DNA of 64,000 nucleotides from Thermoflexibacter ruber (GCF_900113045.1 NZ_FONY01000021.1:1-64000), one strand, 5' to 3'; positions 43,501-53,001 are shown, numbered from the stretch's first letter. Numbers and translations: made by a program. Notes: generated by a model not told the origin, from the letters alone.

Positions 43501-43962
43501 TTACATTTTTTGAAAACTCTTTAACACGACAAGTGCATAGTCCTCCATATCAGGAGCATAGGCAATCACTACAAAAAAGTTGTCATCGCTATCAGCGTCT
43601 AATAAACTCAAAATAATGGCTTTCACTCCGCTTTTTGTTCCCTCTACATAATAGCCTTCATAGCCATTCAAATCCACCTCTCCACCATCTTCTATAGAGG
43701 AGTACTTGAGTTCTTTAGCAAGTTTCAAGGTCGCATCAGCCAAATTGTCGTGAGTAACACTTGCATCTTTGAAAGGATAAATTCCTACAGAAAAGCCTGT
43801 CTTAGAGGCTTCAAAGGCATCTCCTGTACTTTTGGTAACTTTACAGCCTTTGGGCAAAGCAAACTTCATATTGTAACTATCCCATTCCCAAGGGTCGGGT
43901 TGAGCATTTGCTTGGACAGCCCAAAAAGATAAAAAAGCAAGCAATAAGAATTTTTGTTTCAT
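43501..43962 (-). CDS. Secreted protein, paralogue A
   Basis: 153 aa from ATG 43962 with a signal peptide (FLLLAFLSFWAVQANAQ). The mature part begins PDPWEWDSYNMKFALPKGCKVTKSTGDAFEASKTGFSVGIYPFKD. It is clearly similar to the protein encoded at 44060-44521 (shared pattern of FALP/FSLP, GC/DC, FEASKTGFS/FEIRKTGFS and ending SFQK/SFWR). Function unknown; probably periplasmic. Confidence 0.75.
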   Translation of the reverse strand: MKQKFLLLAFLSFWAVQANAQPDPWEWDSYNMKFALPKGCKVTKSTGDAFEASKTGFSVGIYPFKDASVTHDNLADATLKLAKELKYSSIEDGGEVDLNGYEGYYVEGTKSGVKAIILSLLDADSDDNFFVVIAYAPDMEDYALVVLKSFQKM

Positions 43963-44059
43963 AATGAGTTTTGGTTTAGTAAAAAAAATGATATGAGAAA
44001 GGTACAAAAGCGAGTTGTTAAAATAAGTTTAAATATGTTAAGCAATTTTGCAACCAAAA

Positions 44060-44521
44060 TTAATCTCGCCTCCAAAAACTTTTAATAATTTGGCTGACCT
44101 CATAGGTGTTAGTGGCGCTATAGATGAGAACGGCAGCAAAATGTTGATGACCTTTTTGATTTAGTAGGCTCATTATCATTACCTTAACTTCTTTTTTTGT
44201 GCCTATGACTGCACAACATTTAAAATTTGAGCTATAAAAAAATTCTATATGCTCTATCTTATCATAAGCTACTTGCTTCGCTGCCTCTTGCGTTACCTCT
44301 GCTTGGTTATCGAGGTTTAAATTTGCATTTTTGAAAGAGAACACGGTCATAGAAAAGCCCGTTTTCCGTATCTCAAAACGAGAAGTATCATCAGCAACTA
44401 TTTCACAGTCAGTAGGTAAGCTAAAAGTTAAACCCTTAGCCATCCAAGCGAAAGTATCCATTTGGGCTTGTGATAACAAAGAGTAAAAACATAAAACAAA
44501 AATCAATACTAACTTTTTCAC
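44060..44521 (-). CDS. Secreted protein, paralogue B
   Basis: 153 aa with a signal peptide (KLVLIFVLCFYSLLSQAQ). Mature part MDTFAWMAKGLTFSLPTDCEIVADDTSRFEIRKTGFSMTVFSFKN is a diverged tandem copy of the next gene downstream, of the same length, so this is a local duplication. Function unknown. Confidence 0.75.
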   Translation of the reverse strand: MKKLVLIFVLCFYSLLSQAQMDTFAWMAKGLTFSLPTDCEIVADDTSRFEIRKTGFSMTVFSFKNANLNLDNQAEVTQEAAKQVAYDKIEHIEFFYSSNFKCCAVIGTKKEVKVMIMSLLNQKGHQHFAAVLIYSATNTYEVSQIIKSFWRRD

Positions 44522-44560
44522 TTTATTAAGATTGAGCCAATATTTGTTTCCATCTGGAAG

Positions 44561-44602
44561 CCTGATTTTCCAAATCAGGTAATGACTGACTTGGAAAGTC
44601 AG
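44561..44602. repeat. Two adjacent REP-like hairpins
   Basis: Arms CCTGATTT (44561-44568) and AAATCAGG (44572-44579) with loop TCC; then CTGACTT (44586-44592) and AAGTCAG (44596-44602) with loop GGA. Both share the core form TT-N3-AA with the palindromes at 2119-2139 and in the RAYT arrays. They lie between surA-like and paralogue B genes. Confidence 0.6.
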
Positions 44603-44617
44603 GCTACAATCAACAAT

Positions 44618-45964
44618 CTATAAGTTTTTCAGTAAATTACAGTAGTCAAACTCCTCATCTATGTCTATAAAAACCTCTTTTTTAGCTTTTTCAAACCACT
44701 TCATCAGCAGTTCTGCCTTTTGGTCTTCTTGAGCTAACTGTGTGATTTTTTGCCAGTCATCTTTGAGGTTCATGTAATGTGGTGGAATACGCGTTTTATA
44801 ATACAAAATGCGTAGGGCTTGCTTCTCATCATTTGTCCTGAACTCAATTACTTCGGAGATTTCTCCAACTTTCATTTTTTCCAAAGTCATATATACCCCA
44901 AAACCTAACAATTCAGTATTGTCCACTGGAATCTTTGTTTCCCCATTTTCTGGATTGTGAATCATTCCTTCTTTAGCTTTGGTAGCCTTGTCATCAGAAA
45001 ATTGGTGTACTGCATCTACAAACTTAATACTGTCTTTTTTAATCAAAGTGCGGATACTATCTAAGAAATTTCTTGCATCTTGAATATCCTGGGGAGTAGG
45101 TTTAGGACGAATGAGTATATGACGAGAGCGGTGTCTATTCCCTTGCCTTTCAAGGAGTTGTATCAAGTGAATACCAAACTCTGACTCGACAGGCTCGGAA
45201 ATTTGCATGGGTTCTAAGGAAAATACAGCCGCCTCAAAAGGAGGGACTAACTCACCTCTTCCATGCCAGCCTAAGTCTCCACCACGCCCAGCTGAACCCA
45301 AATCTTCTGAATATTTAGAGGCTAACTCCTCAAAATCTACTCCATTAAGAATCTGCTTTTTAAAATCTAATAGCTGGGCTTTGGCTTTGTCTTTTTCTGA
45401 TTTGCTTACCTTAGGGAAACGTACTATTTGCCCTACTTCCACCTCGGCAGGTAGGAAAGGTAAACTATCTTTGGGAATCTCAGCAAAAAACTTTTTTACT
45501 TGGCGAGGTGTAATTTTAGCTTCATCAGTAATTTTTTTCCGCATAGTTTGTACCGTCAGTTGTTCTTTGATTTGGTCGCGCAGTTCTTCTTTGAGCATAG
45601 AGGTTGTTTTTCCCAGCGTTTTTTCCAATTTTTCTTTATCTCCAAACTGCCCAATGAAGTAATCCATACGACGGTCTAACTCAAGTTCTACCCTACCATT
45701 ATCTACCTCTACCGAGTCTATTTCTGCCTTTGCTACTAAAACCTTATTCACGATGAGTTGTTGCAGCAGGTAGCAATATATATTGGGAGGTAGGTTTTTC
45801 TCCTGCTCCAAGACCTGCTGATACATCTTTTCTAAGTCTGATTTTAAAATAATTTCGTTGTTTACTCTGCCCACAATTTTATCGATGACAACATTTTGAG
45901 CTGTTAGTTGCTTAACAAACAGCATCATAAATAAAGTAATGCTGTACGCTACAAATTTTTTCAT
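44618..45964 (-). CDS. SurA-like periplasmic peptidylprolyl isomerase/chaperone
   Basis: 448 aa from ATG 45964 with a signal peptide (FVAYSITLFMMLFVKQLTAQ). The SurA N-terminal chaperone part (VVIDKIVGRVNNEIILKSDLEKMY) is followed by two parvulin domains (~170-270 with EVGQIVRFP, EDLGSAGRGGDLGWHGRGELVPPFEAAVF; ~275-380 with SRHILIRPKPT). It helps outer-membrane protein folding. The neighbouring gene upstream encodes a second SurA-type protein. An N-terminal extension to 46063 is non-conserved. Confidence 0.9.
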   Translation of the reverse strand: MKKFVAYSITLFMMLFVKQLTAQNVVIDKIVGRVNNEIILKSDLEKMYQQVLEQEKNLPPNIYCYLLQQLIVNKVLVAKAEIDSVEVDNGRVELELDRRMDYFIGQFGDKEKLEKTLGKTTSMLKEELRDQIKEQLTVQTMRKKITDEAKITPRQVKKFFAEIPKDSLPFLPAEVEVGQIVRFPKVSKSEKDKAKAQLLDFKKQILNGVDFEELASKYSEDLGSAGRGGDLGWHGRGELVPPFEAAVFSLEPMQISEPVESEFGIHLIQLLERQGNRHRSRHILIRPKPTPQDIQDARNFLDSIRTLIKKDSIKFVDAVHQFSDDKATKAKEGMIHNPENGETKIPVDNTELLGFGVYMTLEKMKVGEISEVIEFRTNDEKQALRILYYKTRIPPHYMNLKDDWQKITQLAQEDQKAELLMKWFEKAKKEVFIDIDEEFDYCNLLKNL

Positions 45965-46004
45965 AATGAACAATATATGTTTAAATAATTGTGAATCAAT
46001 ATTT

Positions 46005-46880
46005 TTACTTAAAAATCTCCACCCTTTTTTCTTTCTCTGCCTTGTGGAGGATTTCGCTTTCATGCTGATTTTGCAACTCTATCTTTCGCTTGTTCAGAAT
46101 AATATCTTTGATATGTTCTTTGACAAAATCCAGAGGGGAAATTTGCTCTGCTATTTTGTAATCTATGATTTTGATTAAATATACAAAATCATTATCTGCT
46201 ATTTCTAAAATTTTATTTTGATTGAGCAACTGATTGCGATTGGGATTATTAAAGAAAGGCGTATTGGCTATCATCTCCTCGAAATCAATCCAAGTTGTGT
46301 CGCTCAGCAACTTCACTTCTGCATACGGATAGTTCTTAATTTCTTCTTGCACATCATTGCTATTAGAACGCAGCCACAAACGCATCTCGTTAATTTTTGG
46401 TGCAGAAATAGGAATTTTCAGATAATATCCCTTGACGATATTTTGTTTTAATTCAAAATTGCGTTGATTAGCATGATAGTAGGCTTCTATTTGGGCTGGC
46501 GTTACAAGCGTATCTAAGTTTTTTTCTATGTATTGTTTTTGGTAGGCATAAATAAGCAACTGGTCTTTGTACTCTTGTACCCTTCGCTCTATCTCTGCCA
46601 TGTCTGCTTCCATGTTATTCTCGGCGGCATGTACCAACAATTGCTTTTTAATCCAAGAATCTATGTATCTTTGTATTACATCTGCGCTGTCTTTTCTATT
46701 AGGAGAACCTTCTAATATATTTTTGAGGTCTTTTTGGTACAAATAAACATTGTGGACTCTTGCCACTGCCTTCATGCCAATATCATCTTGGCTCTCACCA
46801 AAAAGGCTACAAGCACTAAGTAAAACAGAACATGCAAGTAGTTGAAAAGCAAATAATAATCTATAAACAACTTTTTCCAT
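46005..46880 (-). CDS. SurA/PpiC-type lipoprotein chaperone
   Basis: 291 aa, lipoprotein signal (FAFQLLACSVLLSACSLFG). The chaperone core is helical: VARVHNVYLYQKDLKNIL, DVIQRYIDSWIKKQLLVHAAENNMEADMAEIERRVQEYKDQLLIYAYQKQYIEKNL, with a VTPAQIEAYYHANQRNFELKQ linker. No complete parvulin active site is seen. It precedes the SurA-like gene and probably acts with it in outer-membrane biogenesis. Confidence 0.82.
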   Translation of the reverse strand: MEKVVYRLLFAFQLLACSVLLSACSLFGESQDDIGMKAVARVHNVYLYQKDLKNILEGSPNRKDSADVIQRYIDSWIKKQLLVHAAENNMEADMAEIERRVQEYKDQLLIYAYQKQYIEKNLDTLVTPAQIEAYYHANQRNFELKQNIVKGYYLKIPISAPKINEMRLWLRSNSNDVQEEIKNYPYAEVKLLSDTTWIDFEEMIANTPFFNNPNRNQLLNQNKILEIADNDFVYLIKIIDYKIAEQISPLDFVKEHIKDIILNKRKIELQNQHESEILHKAEKEKRVEIFK

Positions 46881-46935
46881 TTTGCAAAAATAGCAATGGT
46901 ACTCTAAAACACCGAATTACAAGCGTTAAATCTTA

Positions 46936-47370
46936 TTAATTCGTGATAGTCAATATACTACCCGCTAAAGAAGTTCTGTACCTTAGCATAGGGCTAAAGG
47001 CAGGACCACTTGTAGGATTACCTTCAAAATCAAAGTAAGATTTACAACATTCGTCTAACATAAAAAAGCCAGAAATATCTACTTTCACTTGGGCGCAGGC
47101 ATCATAAGGGCGATACGGGCAGTTCCGCTCAAAAGCATAGTACACATTGGCATTTTTACGATAAATAATAATGCCTCTTACTCCGCCTTCCTCATAGACA
47201 AAGCCACCGTCAAACTTAAGTCTTTGGTAAGCTAAATTATTCAAGTCTATAATTTTATTCACAAAGCGATAAGGGATTGGCTCTGGGGTAGGGGTATTGT
47301 CGCAGGCATAGAAGCAAGATATAATACATACTAAAAAGAGTATTTTTCCTATTTTTTTAAAAGCAACCAT
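46936..47370 (-). CDS. Rieske-fold lipoprotein lacking metal ligands
   Basis: 144 aa with a lipoprotein-like signal (FLVCIISCFYAC). The fold resembles Rieske-type ferredoxin domains of Bacteroidota (YAFERNCPYRPYDACAQV, ECCKSYFDFEGNPTSGPAFSPMLRY), but the usual CxH and CxxH ligands are absent: Cys84 is followed by Pro-Tyr and the second site reads CCKSYF with no His. It therefore probably lacks a [2Fe-2S] cluster. Function unknown. Confidence 0.68.
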   Translation of the reverse strand: MVAFKKIGKILFLVCIISCFYACDNTPTPEPIPYRFVNKIIDLNNLAYQRLKFDGGFVYEEGGVRGIIIYRKNANVYYAFERNCPYRPYDACAQVKVDISGFFMLDECCKSYFDFEGNPTSGPAFSPMLRYRTSLAGSILTITN

Positions 47371-47601
47371 AGAAGTTAATTTTTTATCATTACGTTGTCA
47401 AATTCTATTCCGTTGATTCATTTTTAATAAAAAGGTATTAATTTTGCTACTCTTAGCAAAATAGTGTAAATTTTGTTCTAAAATGGCTAATTTTAAAAAT
47501 TATCTAAGCCATAGATGGTTTTCATACATAATAAAAATTTTGATACTTGACCTTACTATCAAAGATATACGCTTAATAATCAATAGTATAAAAAACGGAT
47601 T

Positions 47602-48288
47602 ATGAAAAAAATTGCTTGCTTACTTATTGCCATATTTTCCTTCTTTGCTATTCAGTTGATTTTTGCTCAGCAATCGTATGCCCAATTTTTTAGTGTAGGT
47701 GGTGGTATAGCCAATTCACGCTATTTTGGGAAAAGGGCAGACTATCCGCTCCAAACACCCAAAGATTACCCGCATACCTTTGGCTTGAAACTACGGGGTA
47801 GTTATGGAGGTTTTGGAGATAGAAAAAATGCCCTTAATGCGAGTTTTACCTATTTTTTCCCTACCAAATCTATAGACTTACAGTACGGAGGTGCTACTTT
47901 GAGAGGAAAAGCTATGGAGTTAGAAATTAATTATTTGCGATATTTGCGTGGGAGATATATAGATGATGCTTTGAATGTGTATGCTATTGGTGGATTCTCT
48001 GGAACTATCAATACACTGGACTACAATGTGCCAGCACCAGAGTTGATTATTCCCGGTGAGCAGAAATATTTTAAAGATGAAACTACACTTTTTGGTTATT
48101 TCAACATAGGCATAGGGGCAGAGTACCCCGTAGGAGAGCTTTATGTATTTTTAGAAGGCAAGGCGGCAATTCACCTAAACGCCTATGTAAGTAATACTAC
48201 TATTTGGCAAAACAATCTCATGTATTGGGGAGGAGGTACTTTCGGAGTTCGTTATCCTCTTTTGCCTAAACGCCCAAGAAATAGATAG
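47602..48288 (+). CDS. Outer-membrane beta-barrel-like protein
   Basis: 228 aa with a signal peptide (IACLLIAIFSFFAIQLIFAQQSYAQ). Mature part has barrel strands (FFSVGGGIANSRYFG, LNASFTYFFPTKSIDLQYGG, MELEINYLRYLRGRYID, FGYFNIGIGAEYPVGELYVFLEG), ending FGVRYPLLPKRPRNR. A TAATTTTG box with an upstream TTG occurs 150 bp before it. No family recognised. Confidence 0.75.
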   Translation: MKKIACLLIAIFSFFAIQLIFAQQSYAQFFSVGGGIANSRYFGKRADYPLQTPKDYPHTFGLKLRGSYGGFGDRKNALNASFTYFFPTKSIDLQYGGATLRGKAMELEINYLRYLRGRYIDDALNVYAIGGFSGTINTLDYNVPAPELIIPGEQKYFKDETTLFGYFNIGIGAEYPVGELYVFLEGKAAIHLNAYVSNTTIWQNNLMYWGGGTFGVRYPLLPKRPRNR

Positions 48289-48311
48289 CCAAAGCCAAAT
48301 CAATAGAAACA

Positions 48312-48839
48312 CTATGTCATATCTTTTGGTGGTGGGCTTTTCTTCAGAATTAGCCCAATCACCATACCCATAATCAATCCTATAAAAAGGGTTTTTATCC
48401 ACTCGTCTATAGCAATAGTACTTGCTGAAATAGATTTGATAGACTCGAACTGAGCCTCGTACTGTTTTATATCCAAGTTTTCTACCTCTTTATATTTTAA
48501 AAGTAATTCTGTTAGCTCTTTTTTGTGCAAGTCTAAAATACTGCCGTCAGCATACGCCAAGAGTACGTAAACCAAAACTGCATACAAAAAAGCCGCACAA
48601 ATATTGATAAATAAAGCCAAAAATATAGCAATCCCCCCCCCTATGTAACCTCCATTGCGGTAATCTCTGTAAAATTTCAAGCCTCCTACTATGCCAAGTG
48701 CGTAAATAGGCAGATATATCATTTTGTACTGCCCAAATGGATTTAAGTCCATGACATACAACAGAATAAGAAATAAAAAGTAGGCTACTGCCGTCAAAGC
48801 TCCACTTACCAAGACTACTTGAATAAAAACTTTCCTCAT
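48312..48839 (-). CDS. DUF4199 family membrane protein
   Basis: 175 aa from ATG 48839. Four hydrophobic segments, including FIQVVLVSGALTAVAYFLFLILLY and IFLALFINICAAFLYAVLVYVLLAYADGS, with YLPIYALGIVGGLKFYRDYRNGGYIGGG in between, match DUF4199. Function unknown; common in Bacteroidota. Confidence 0.8.
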   Translation of the reverse strand: MRKVFIQVVLVSGALTAVAYFLFLILLYVMDLNPFGQYKMIYLPIYALGIVGGLKFYRDYRNGGYIGGGIAIFLALFINICAAFLYAVLVYVLLAYADGSILDLHKKELTELLLKYKEVENLDIKQYEAQFESIKSISASTIAIDEWIKTLFIGLIMGMVIGLILKKSPPPKDMT

Positions 48840-49064
48840 ATTAAATTTATTTAACCAAAATAAAATAGGCACTATTGCATATAAAGTTGAAATTACAATA
48901 AATTTGCAAGTCTTGTTAGTAATGCCTTTGACTACAAAAATATCTTATTTGGCATTGCAAACAAAATAATTACTCTGTTTAAATTTTAACTACTAATTTG
49001 CAATCTATTAGTTATCAATATCATAAATTTAAAATACTTTTACTACTCTCGAATTTTTTTACTT

Positions 49065-49898
49065 ATGAATATACTATCCGCAATTATTTGGGACGCAAGC
49101 CCAGATATTTTTTCCTTTGAAATCCCTTTTATCGGAAGCACTTTGACCATTCGTTGGTATGGTCTGCTTTTCGCTTCAGGCTTTTTAGTAGGGCAGTACA
49201 TTATGCTCAAAATTTTTAAAGCAGAAGGTAAACCTGAAAAAGACATAGATGCGATGACGCTTTACATGATAGTTTCTACTTTAGTGGGGGCGCGTTTAGG
49301 GCATTGCTTATTTTACCAGCCTGATTTTTACTTAGCTAATCCTATTGAAATTTTAAAAGTTTGGGAAGGAGGGCTGGCAAGTCACGGTGCAACTATTGGG
49401 ATTTTATTTGGACTTTATTTATATAGCCGCTCCCGCCCTGACCAGTCTTATTTATGGGTGCTTGACCGCATCGTAATTGTAGTGGCTTTGGGTGGTGCCT
49501 TTATTCGCTTAGGCAACTTATTTAACTCTGAAATTGTTGGTTTGCCTACCGACCTTCCTTGGGGTTTTGTTTTTGTCAAATTGGGCGAGGATTTTGCTCG
49601 CCACCCTGCGCAGCTTTATGAGGCTATCTCTTGCGTTTTCCTATTTTTATTCTTGCTTTGGATGTGGAGCAGAACCAAAGAAAAAACTCCAGAAGGCAGA
49701 CTTTTTGGGCTTTTTGTTGTAATTTTATTTAGTTTGAGAATTTTCTACGAATTTTTGAAAGAAAATCAGGTGGACTTTGAAAATGGCTTACCTCTTAACA
49801 TGGGGCAGATTCTAAGTATTCCTATGGTATTTATTGGCTTGTGGATATTAATAAGAAGTACTAAAAATAAGGTAGAAAATAAGCCATTACCAAACTAA
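49065..49898 (+). CDS. lgt: Prolipoprotein diacylglyceryl transferase
   Basis: 277 aa with seven membrane helices. Lgt features: TIRWYGLLFASGFLVGQYIM, VGARLGHCLFYQPDFY, EGGLASHGATIGILFGLYLYSR, and the signature RLGNLFNSEIVGLPTDLPWGFVFV (essential Arg/Gly/Asn/Glu). It adds diacylglycerol to the lipobox Cys of lipoproteins, several of which are encoded in this window. Followed 4 bp downstream by a glycosyltransferase. Confidence 0.95.
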   Translation: MNILSAIIWDASPDIFSFEIPFIGSTLTIRWYGLLFASGFLVGQYIMLKIFKAEGKPEKDIDAMTLYMIVSTLVGARLGHCLFYQPDFYLANPIEILKVWEGGLASHGATIGILFGLYLYSRSRPDQSYLWVLDRIVIVVALGGAFIRLGNLFNSEIVGLPTDLPWGFVFVKLGEDFARHPAQLYEAISCVFLFLFLLWMWSRTKEKTPEGRLFGLFVVILFSLRIFYEFLKENQVDFENGLPLNMGQILSIPMVFIGLWILIRSTKNKVENKPLPN

Positions 49899-49902
49899 GT
49901 AC

Positions 49903-51216
49903 ATGGAGAGGAAAAAGGTACTTATCATCACCTACTATTGGTATCCAAGTGGAGGTATTGGGGTTTTAAGATGTTTGAAAACTGCCAAATATCTAAGACA
50001 ATTTGGCTGGGAGCCAATTATTTACACCGCAAAAAATGCTCACTATCCAAGCATAGATGAAAGTAACCTAAAAGATATTCCCCCACATATTACAGTACTG
50101 AAACAGCCTATTTTTGAGCCATATTCTTTGTATAAAAAATTTACAGGAAAGCCTCCAGAAGCCAATGTAAACCATGCCTTAGTCGCCAATGAAGATAAAG
50201 AAAGTTGGAAACACAAGGTAGCTGTGTGGATTCGCAGTAATTTTTTTATTCCAGATGCAAGAGCTTTTTGGATTCGCCCTTCCGTCAAATTTTTAGTCAA
50301 TTACCTGAAAAAGAATCCTGTAGATGCTATTTTTTCTGACGGTCCTCCTCACTCCAATACACGCATTGCTTGCTTAGTAAAGCAAAAAACAGGGATTCCT
50401 TGGCTATGCGACTTCCAAGACCCTTGGACGCAAATGGATTTGTACGAACGCTTAAATGTTTCCAAACTTGCTTGGCAGAAACACCAAAAAATGGAGCAGG
50501 AGGCTTTTCAAACCGCCGATGCTATTACGATAGTAAGCGAAACTTGGAAAAAAGACTTAGAAAGTATTGGGGCAAAAAATGTCAGTGTGGTGCCTTGGGG
50601 CTACGATGAGGACGACTTCAAGCACGCCAATTTTGCTCCAGACTGGAAACTTACCCTTACCCATACAGGACTGCTCGGCGAAGACCGAAACCCTGAAAAC
50701 TTGTTTGTATCAATGCGAGAACTCAGCGAAGAGCTTACAGACTTCAAGCAACTATTCAGACTTAGGTTAGTGGGGGAAGTGGATAGCAAAGTAAGACAAA
50801 CCGCAGAAAAATACAAAGTCGCTACATTAATTGAGTACATTCCACAAGTTCCAAGAAATGAGGCTCTTAAATACACCATCAATACGCAAGCCTTACTTTT
50901 ATTACTTAATGACGCAGGAAACGTCATGGGACGTATTCCCGGAAAGTTTTTTGAGTACTTAGCGGCAAAAAGACCTATTTTGTGCTTGGGTGCAGTGGGT
51001 AGCGATGTAGATAAAATAATGCAAAAAACTCAAGCAGGAGTTTCCGTAAATTATGCTGATAAGCAGGGCATCAAGACCCAGCTATTATCATTTTATGAAT
51101 CTTATAAAAAAACAGGAATTATTGAAGGCAAAACTTGTCATATAGAGGAATTTACAAATAAGAATTTGACTAAACAAATAGCTCACTTATTAGATAAGAT
51201 TAGTACACAGAAATAA
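49903..51216 (+). CDS. GT4-type glycosyltransferase
   Basis: 437 aa. The N-terminal domain (KVLIITYYWYPSGGIGVLRCLKTAKYLRQFGWEP) and CDFQDPWTQMDLYERL match the GT4-type family found in exopolysaccharide synthesis; the C-terminal half has LGEDRNPENLFVSM and GRIPGKFFEYLAAKRPILCLG. Donor and acceptor sugars cannot be deduced. It is co-transcribed with lgt. Confidence 0.88.
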   Translation: MERKKVLIITYYWYPSGGIGVLRCLKTAKYLRQFGWEPIIYTAKNAHYPSIDESNLKDIPPHITVLKQPIFEPYSLYKKFTGKPPEANVNHALVANEDKESWKHKVAVWIRSNFFIPDARAFWIRPSVKFLVNYLKKNPVDAIFSDGPPHSNTRIACLVKQKTGIPWLCDFQDPWTQMDLYERLNVSKLAWQKHQKMEQEAFQTADAITIVSETWKKDLESIGAKNVSVVPWGYDEDDFKHANFAPDWKLTLTHTGLLGEDRNPENLFVSMRELSEELTDFKQLFRLRLVGEVDSKVRQTAEKYKVATLIEYIPQVPRNEALKYTINTQALLLLLNDAGNVMGRIPGKFFEYLAAKRPILCLGAVGSDVDKIMQKTQAGVSVNYADKQGIKTQLLSFYESYKKTGIIEGKTCHIEEFTNKNLTKQIAHLLDKISTQK

Positions 51217-51245
51217 AAAAGCCACATTTTGCTATGTGGCTTTTT
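51217..51245. terminator. Bidirectional rho-independent terminator
   Basis: Arms AAAAGCCACAT and ATGTGGCTTTT (about 51217-51227 and 51234-51244) with a 6-nt loop; A- and T-runs flank both sides. It ends both the glycosyltransferase and the convergent ribosomal-protein genes. Confidence 0.9.
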
Positions 51246-51271
51246 ATCAATATCACATTTCATTTAAAAAA

Positions 51272-51559
51272 CTATGCTTCTGAATAGAAATCTATAATCT
51301 CTCCCGCTGCCAACTGAACAATAGCTTTTTTGTACTTTGGCTTGCGTCCCTGAGCAACACCAGACTTTGTAAAGCGAACTTTTCTCTTTCCTGCTACTAC
51401 CATAGTACGCACACTGTCCACATTTACCCCGTACATTTGCTCTACTGCCTTCTTAATTTGGATTTTGTTAGCCTTTACATCAACTACAAATCCATATACG
51501 CCTTTCTCATTCATTGCGGCGACTTTTTCTGTCAATAAAGGTCTTTTTAAAATTTCCAT
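51272..51559 (-). CDS. rplW: 50S ribosomal protein L23
   Basis: 95 aa: MEILKRPLLTEKVAAMNEKG, NKIQIKKAVEQMYGVNVDSVRT, and RKPKYKKAIVQLAAGEIIDFY, the L23 pattern. It binds 23S rRNA domain III and docks trigger factor and SRP. It is the third gene of an rplC-rplD-rplW run and is followed by a terminator instead of rplB. Confidence 0.95.
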   Translation of the reverse strand: MEILKRPLLTEKVAAMNEKGVYGFVVDVKANKIQIKKAVEQMYGVNVDSVRTMVVAGKRKVRFTKSGVAQGRKPKYKKAIVQLAAGEIIDFYSEA

Positions 51560-51574
51560 TGGATTTTAGTAATT

Positions 51575-52204
51575 TTAGTTTGCTAACAATTCATTAATCT
51601 TCTCCACAGAACCCTCACATAAAATAAGGTTTTGAGCATGAAGTATGTCGTAAGTATTCAAAGAATCTGCGGTAACTACCTTTGCATTTTGAATATTACG
51701 AGAAGAAAGATATACATTAGGACTATGCGTTGGTACGACTAAAAGTGTCTTTTTGTCAGCTACTGACAGAGCAGAAAGCAACTTAATGTATTCTTTTGTC
51801 TTAGGAGCGTCAAAGCTAATATTTTCTAAAACAGTAATAGAAGCATCTTTTGCTTTATAGCTCAAAGCAGAACGTCTTGCTAATTGTTTTAATTTTTTGT
51901 TTAGCTTAAAACTGTAATCTCTTGGTACAGGTCCGAATATACGACCACCACCCTTGAACTGAGGGTTTTTGATGCTACCTGCACGCGCTCCACCTGTTCC
52001 TTTTTGCTTTTTCAATTTTTTTGTAGAACCAGAAACTTCGTTACGTTGCTTAGATTTATGCGTACCTTGTCTTTGATTAGCCAAATACTGCTTTACATCT
52101 AAATAAATTGCGTGGTCATTTGGCTCAATTCCAAAAATAGCCTCTGACAACGTAACTACTCTACCTGTTTCTTTTCCACTTGTGTTTAATACTGCTAATT
52201 CCAT
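51575..52204 (-). CDS. rplD: 50S ribosomal protein L4
   Basis: 209 aa: [68 protein letters not shown], with the internal loop ([24 protein letters not shown]) that lines the exit tunnel. L4 can also repress its own operon in other bacteria. It starts 40 bp after rplC. Confidence 0.96.
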   Translation of the reverse strand: MELAVLNTSGKETGRVVTLSEAIFGIEPNDHAIYLDVKQYLANQRQGTHKSKQRNEVSGSTKKLKKQKGTGGARAGSIKNPQFKGGGRIFGPVPRDYSFKLNKKLKQLARRSALSYKAKDASITVLENISFDAPKTKEYIKLLSALSVADKKTLLVVPTHSPNVYLSSRNIQNAKVVTADSLNTYDILHAQNLILCEGSVEKINELLAN

Positions 52205-52244
52205 TTTTTTTCAGGATTTTAATAGTAGAAATGGTTTTCAGAAA

Positions 52245-52865
52245 TTATTTTTCGATGAGCAAGTAAGAATTTTTCGCACCTGCTACTGAGCCACTGATTA
52301 CCAAAAGGTTCGCTTCTGGAATAATTTTCAGAATTTTCAGGTTTTGAGTTTTTATTCTTGCGTTACCTGTACGACCAGCCATGCGCTGACCTTTGAATAC
52401 CCTTGCAGGGAAAGAACAAGCACCGTTAGAACCTGGGTGTCTTTGGCGGTTATGCTGACCGTGAGTCTGCCCACCTACCCCACTAAAATTGTGGCGTTTT
52501 ACTACCCCTTGGAACCCTTTACCTTTGCTTGTACCTATCACATCTACAAAGTCCCCCTCGACAAAAATATCAACGGCTGTAAGCGTATCTCCTAAACTTA
52601 CTTGCTTAGCAAACTCTTTGAATTCTGCTAATTTACGCTTTGGAGTAGTGTTCGCTTTCTTGAAGTGTCCCAACAATGGTGCGGAAGTATTTTTTTCTTT
52701 CTTCTCACCAAATCCAAGTTGGACTGCTTCGTAGCCGTCTTTGTCCATAGTTTTTACTTGCGTAACTACGCAAGGACCAGCCTGAACTACTGTGCATGCG
52801 ACATTTCGTCCATCGGCACTTATCATGCTCGTCATTCCGATTTTTTTACCTATGATACCAGACAT
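52245..52865 (-). CDS. rplC: 50S ribosomal protein L3
   Basis: 206 aa: [30 protein letters not shown] and the core loop [47 protein letters not shown] near the peptidyl transferase centre. It is the first gene of a three-gene unit with its own promoter box at 52913-52920. rpsJ (S10), its usual upstream partner, is absent here. Confidence 0.96.
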   Translation of the reverse strand: MSGIIGKKIGMTSMISADGRNVACTVVQAGPCVVTQVKTMDKDGYEAVQLGFGEKKEKNTSAPLLGHFKKANTTPKRKLAEFKEFAKQVSLGDTLTAVDIFVEGDFVDVIGTSKGKGFQGVVKRHNFSGVGGQTHGQHNRQRHPGSNGACSFPARVFKGQRMAGRTGNARIKTQNLKILKIIPEANLLVISGSVAGAKNSYLLIEK

Positions 52866-52912
52866 TGATTGAACGTTAAATAATTAACCAATTCATTTTA
52901 AATTTGGAGTGC

Positions 52913-52920
52913 AAAGGTAG
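52913..52920 (-). promoter_or_regulatory. -7 box TACCTTTG of the rplC unit
   Basis: On the minus strand TACCTTTG fits TAnnTTTG and lies 48 bp before rplC. No clear TTG is seen at the -33 distance. It supports rplC-rplD-rplW being a separate transcript. Confidence 0.5.
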
Positions 52921-52963
52921 GTACTTTTTTTAGATATATGAAAGTTTTTGCTAAAAAATTCTA

Positions 52964-53001
52964 TAAAAAAAATAGCTACCCGATGAGAGGTAGCTATTTA
53001 A
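52964..53001 (-). terminator. Rho-independent terminator of gldL-gldM
   Basis: On the minus strand the arms AATAGCTACC (52998-52989) and GGTAGCTATT (52980-52971) close an 8-nt loop and are followed by a T-run (52970-52964). It lies just after the gldM stop. Confidence 0.9.
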
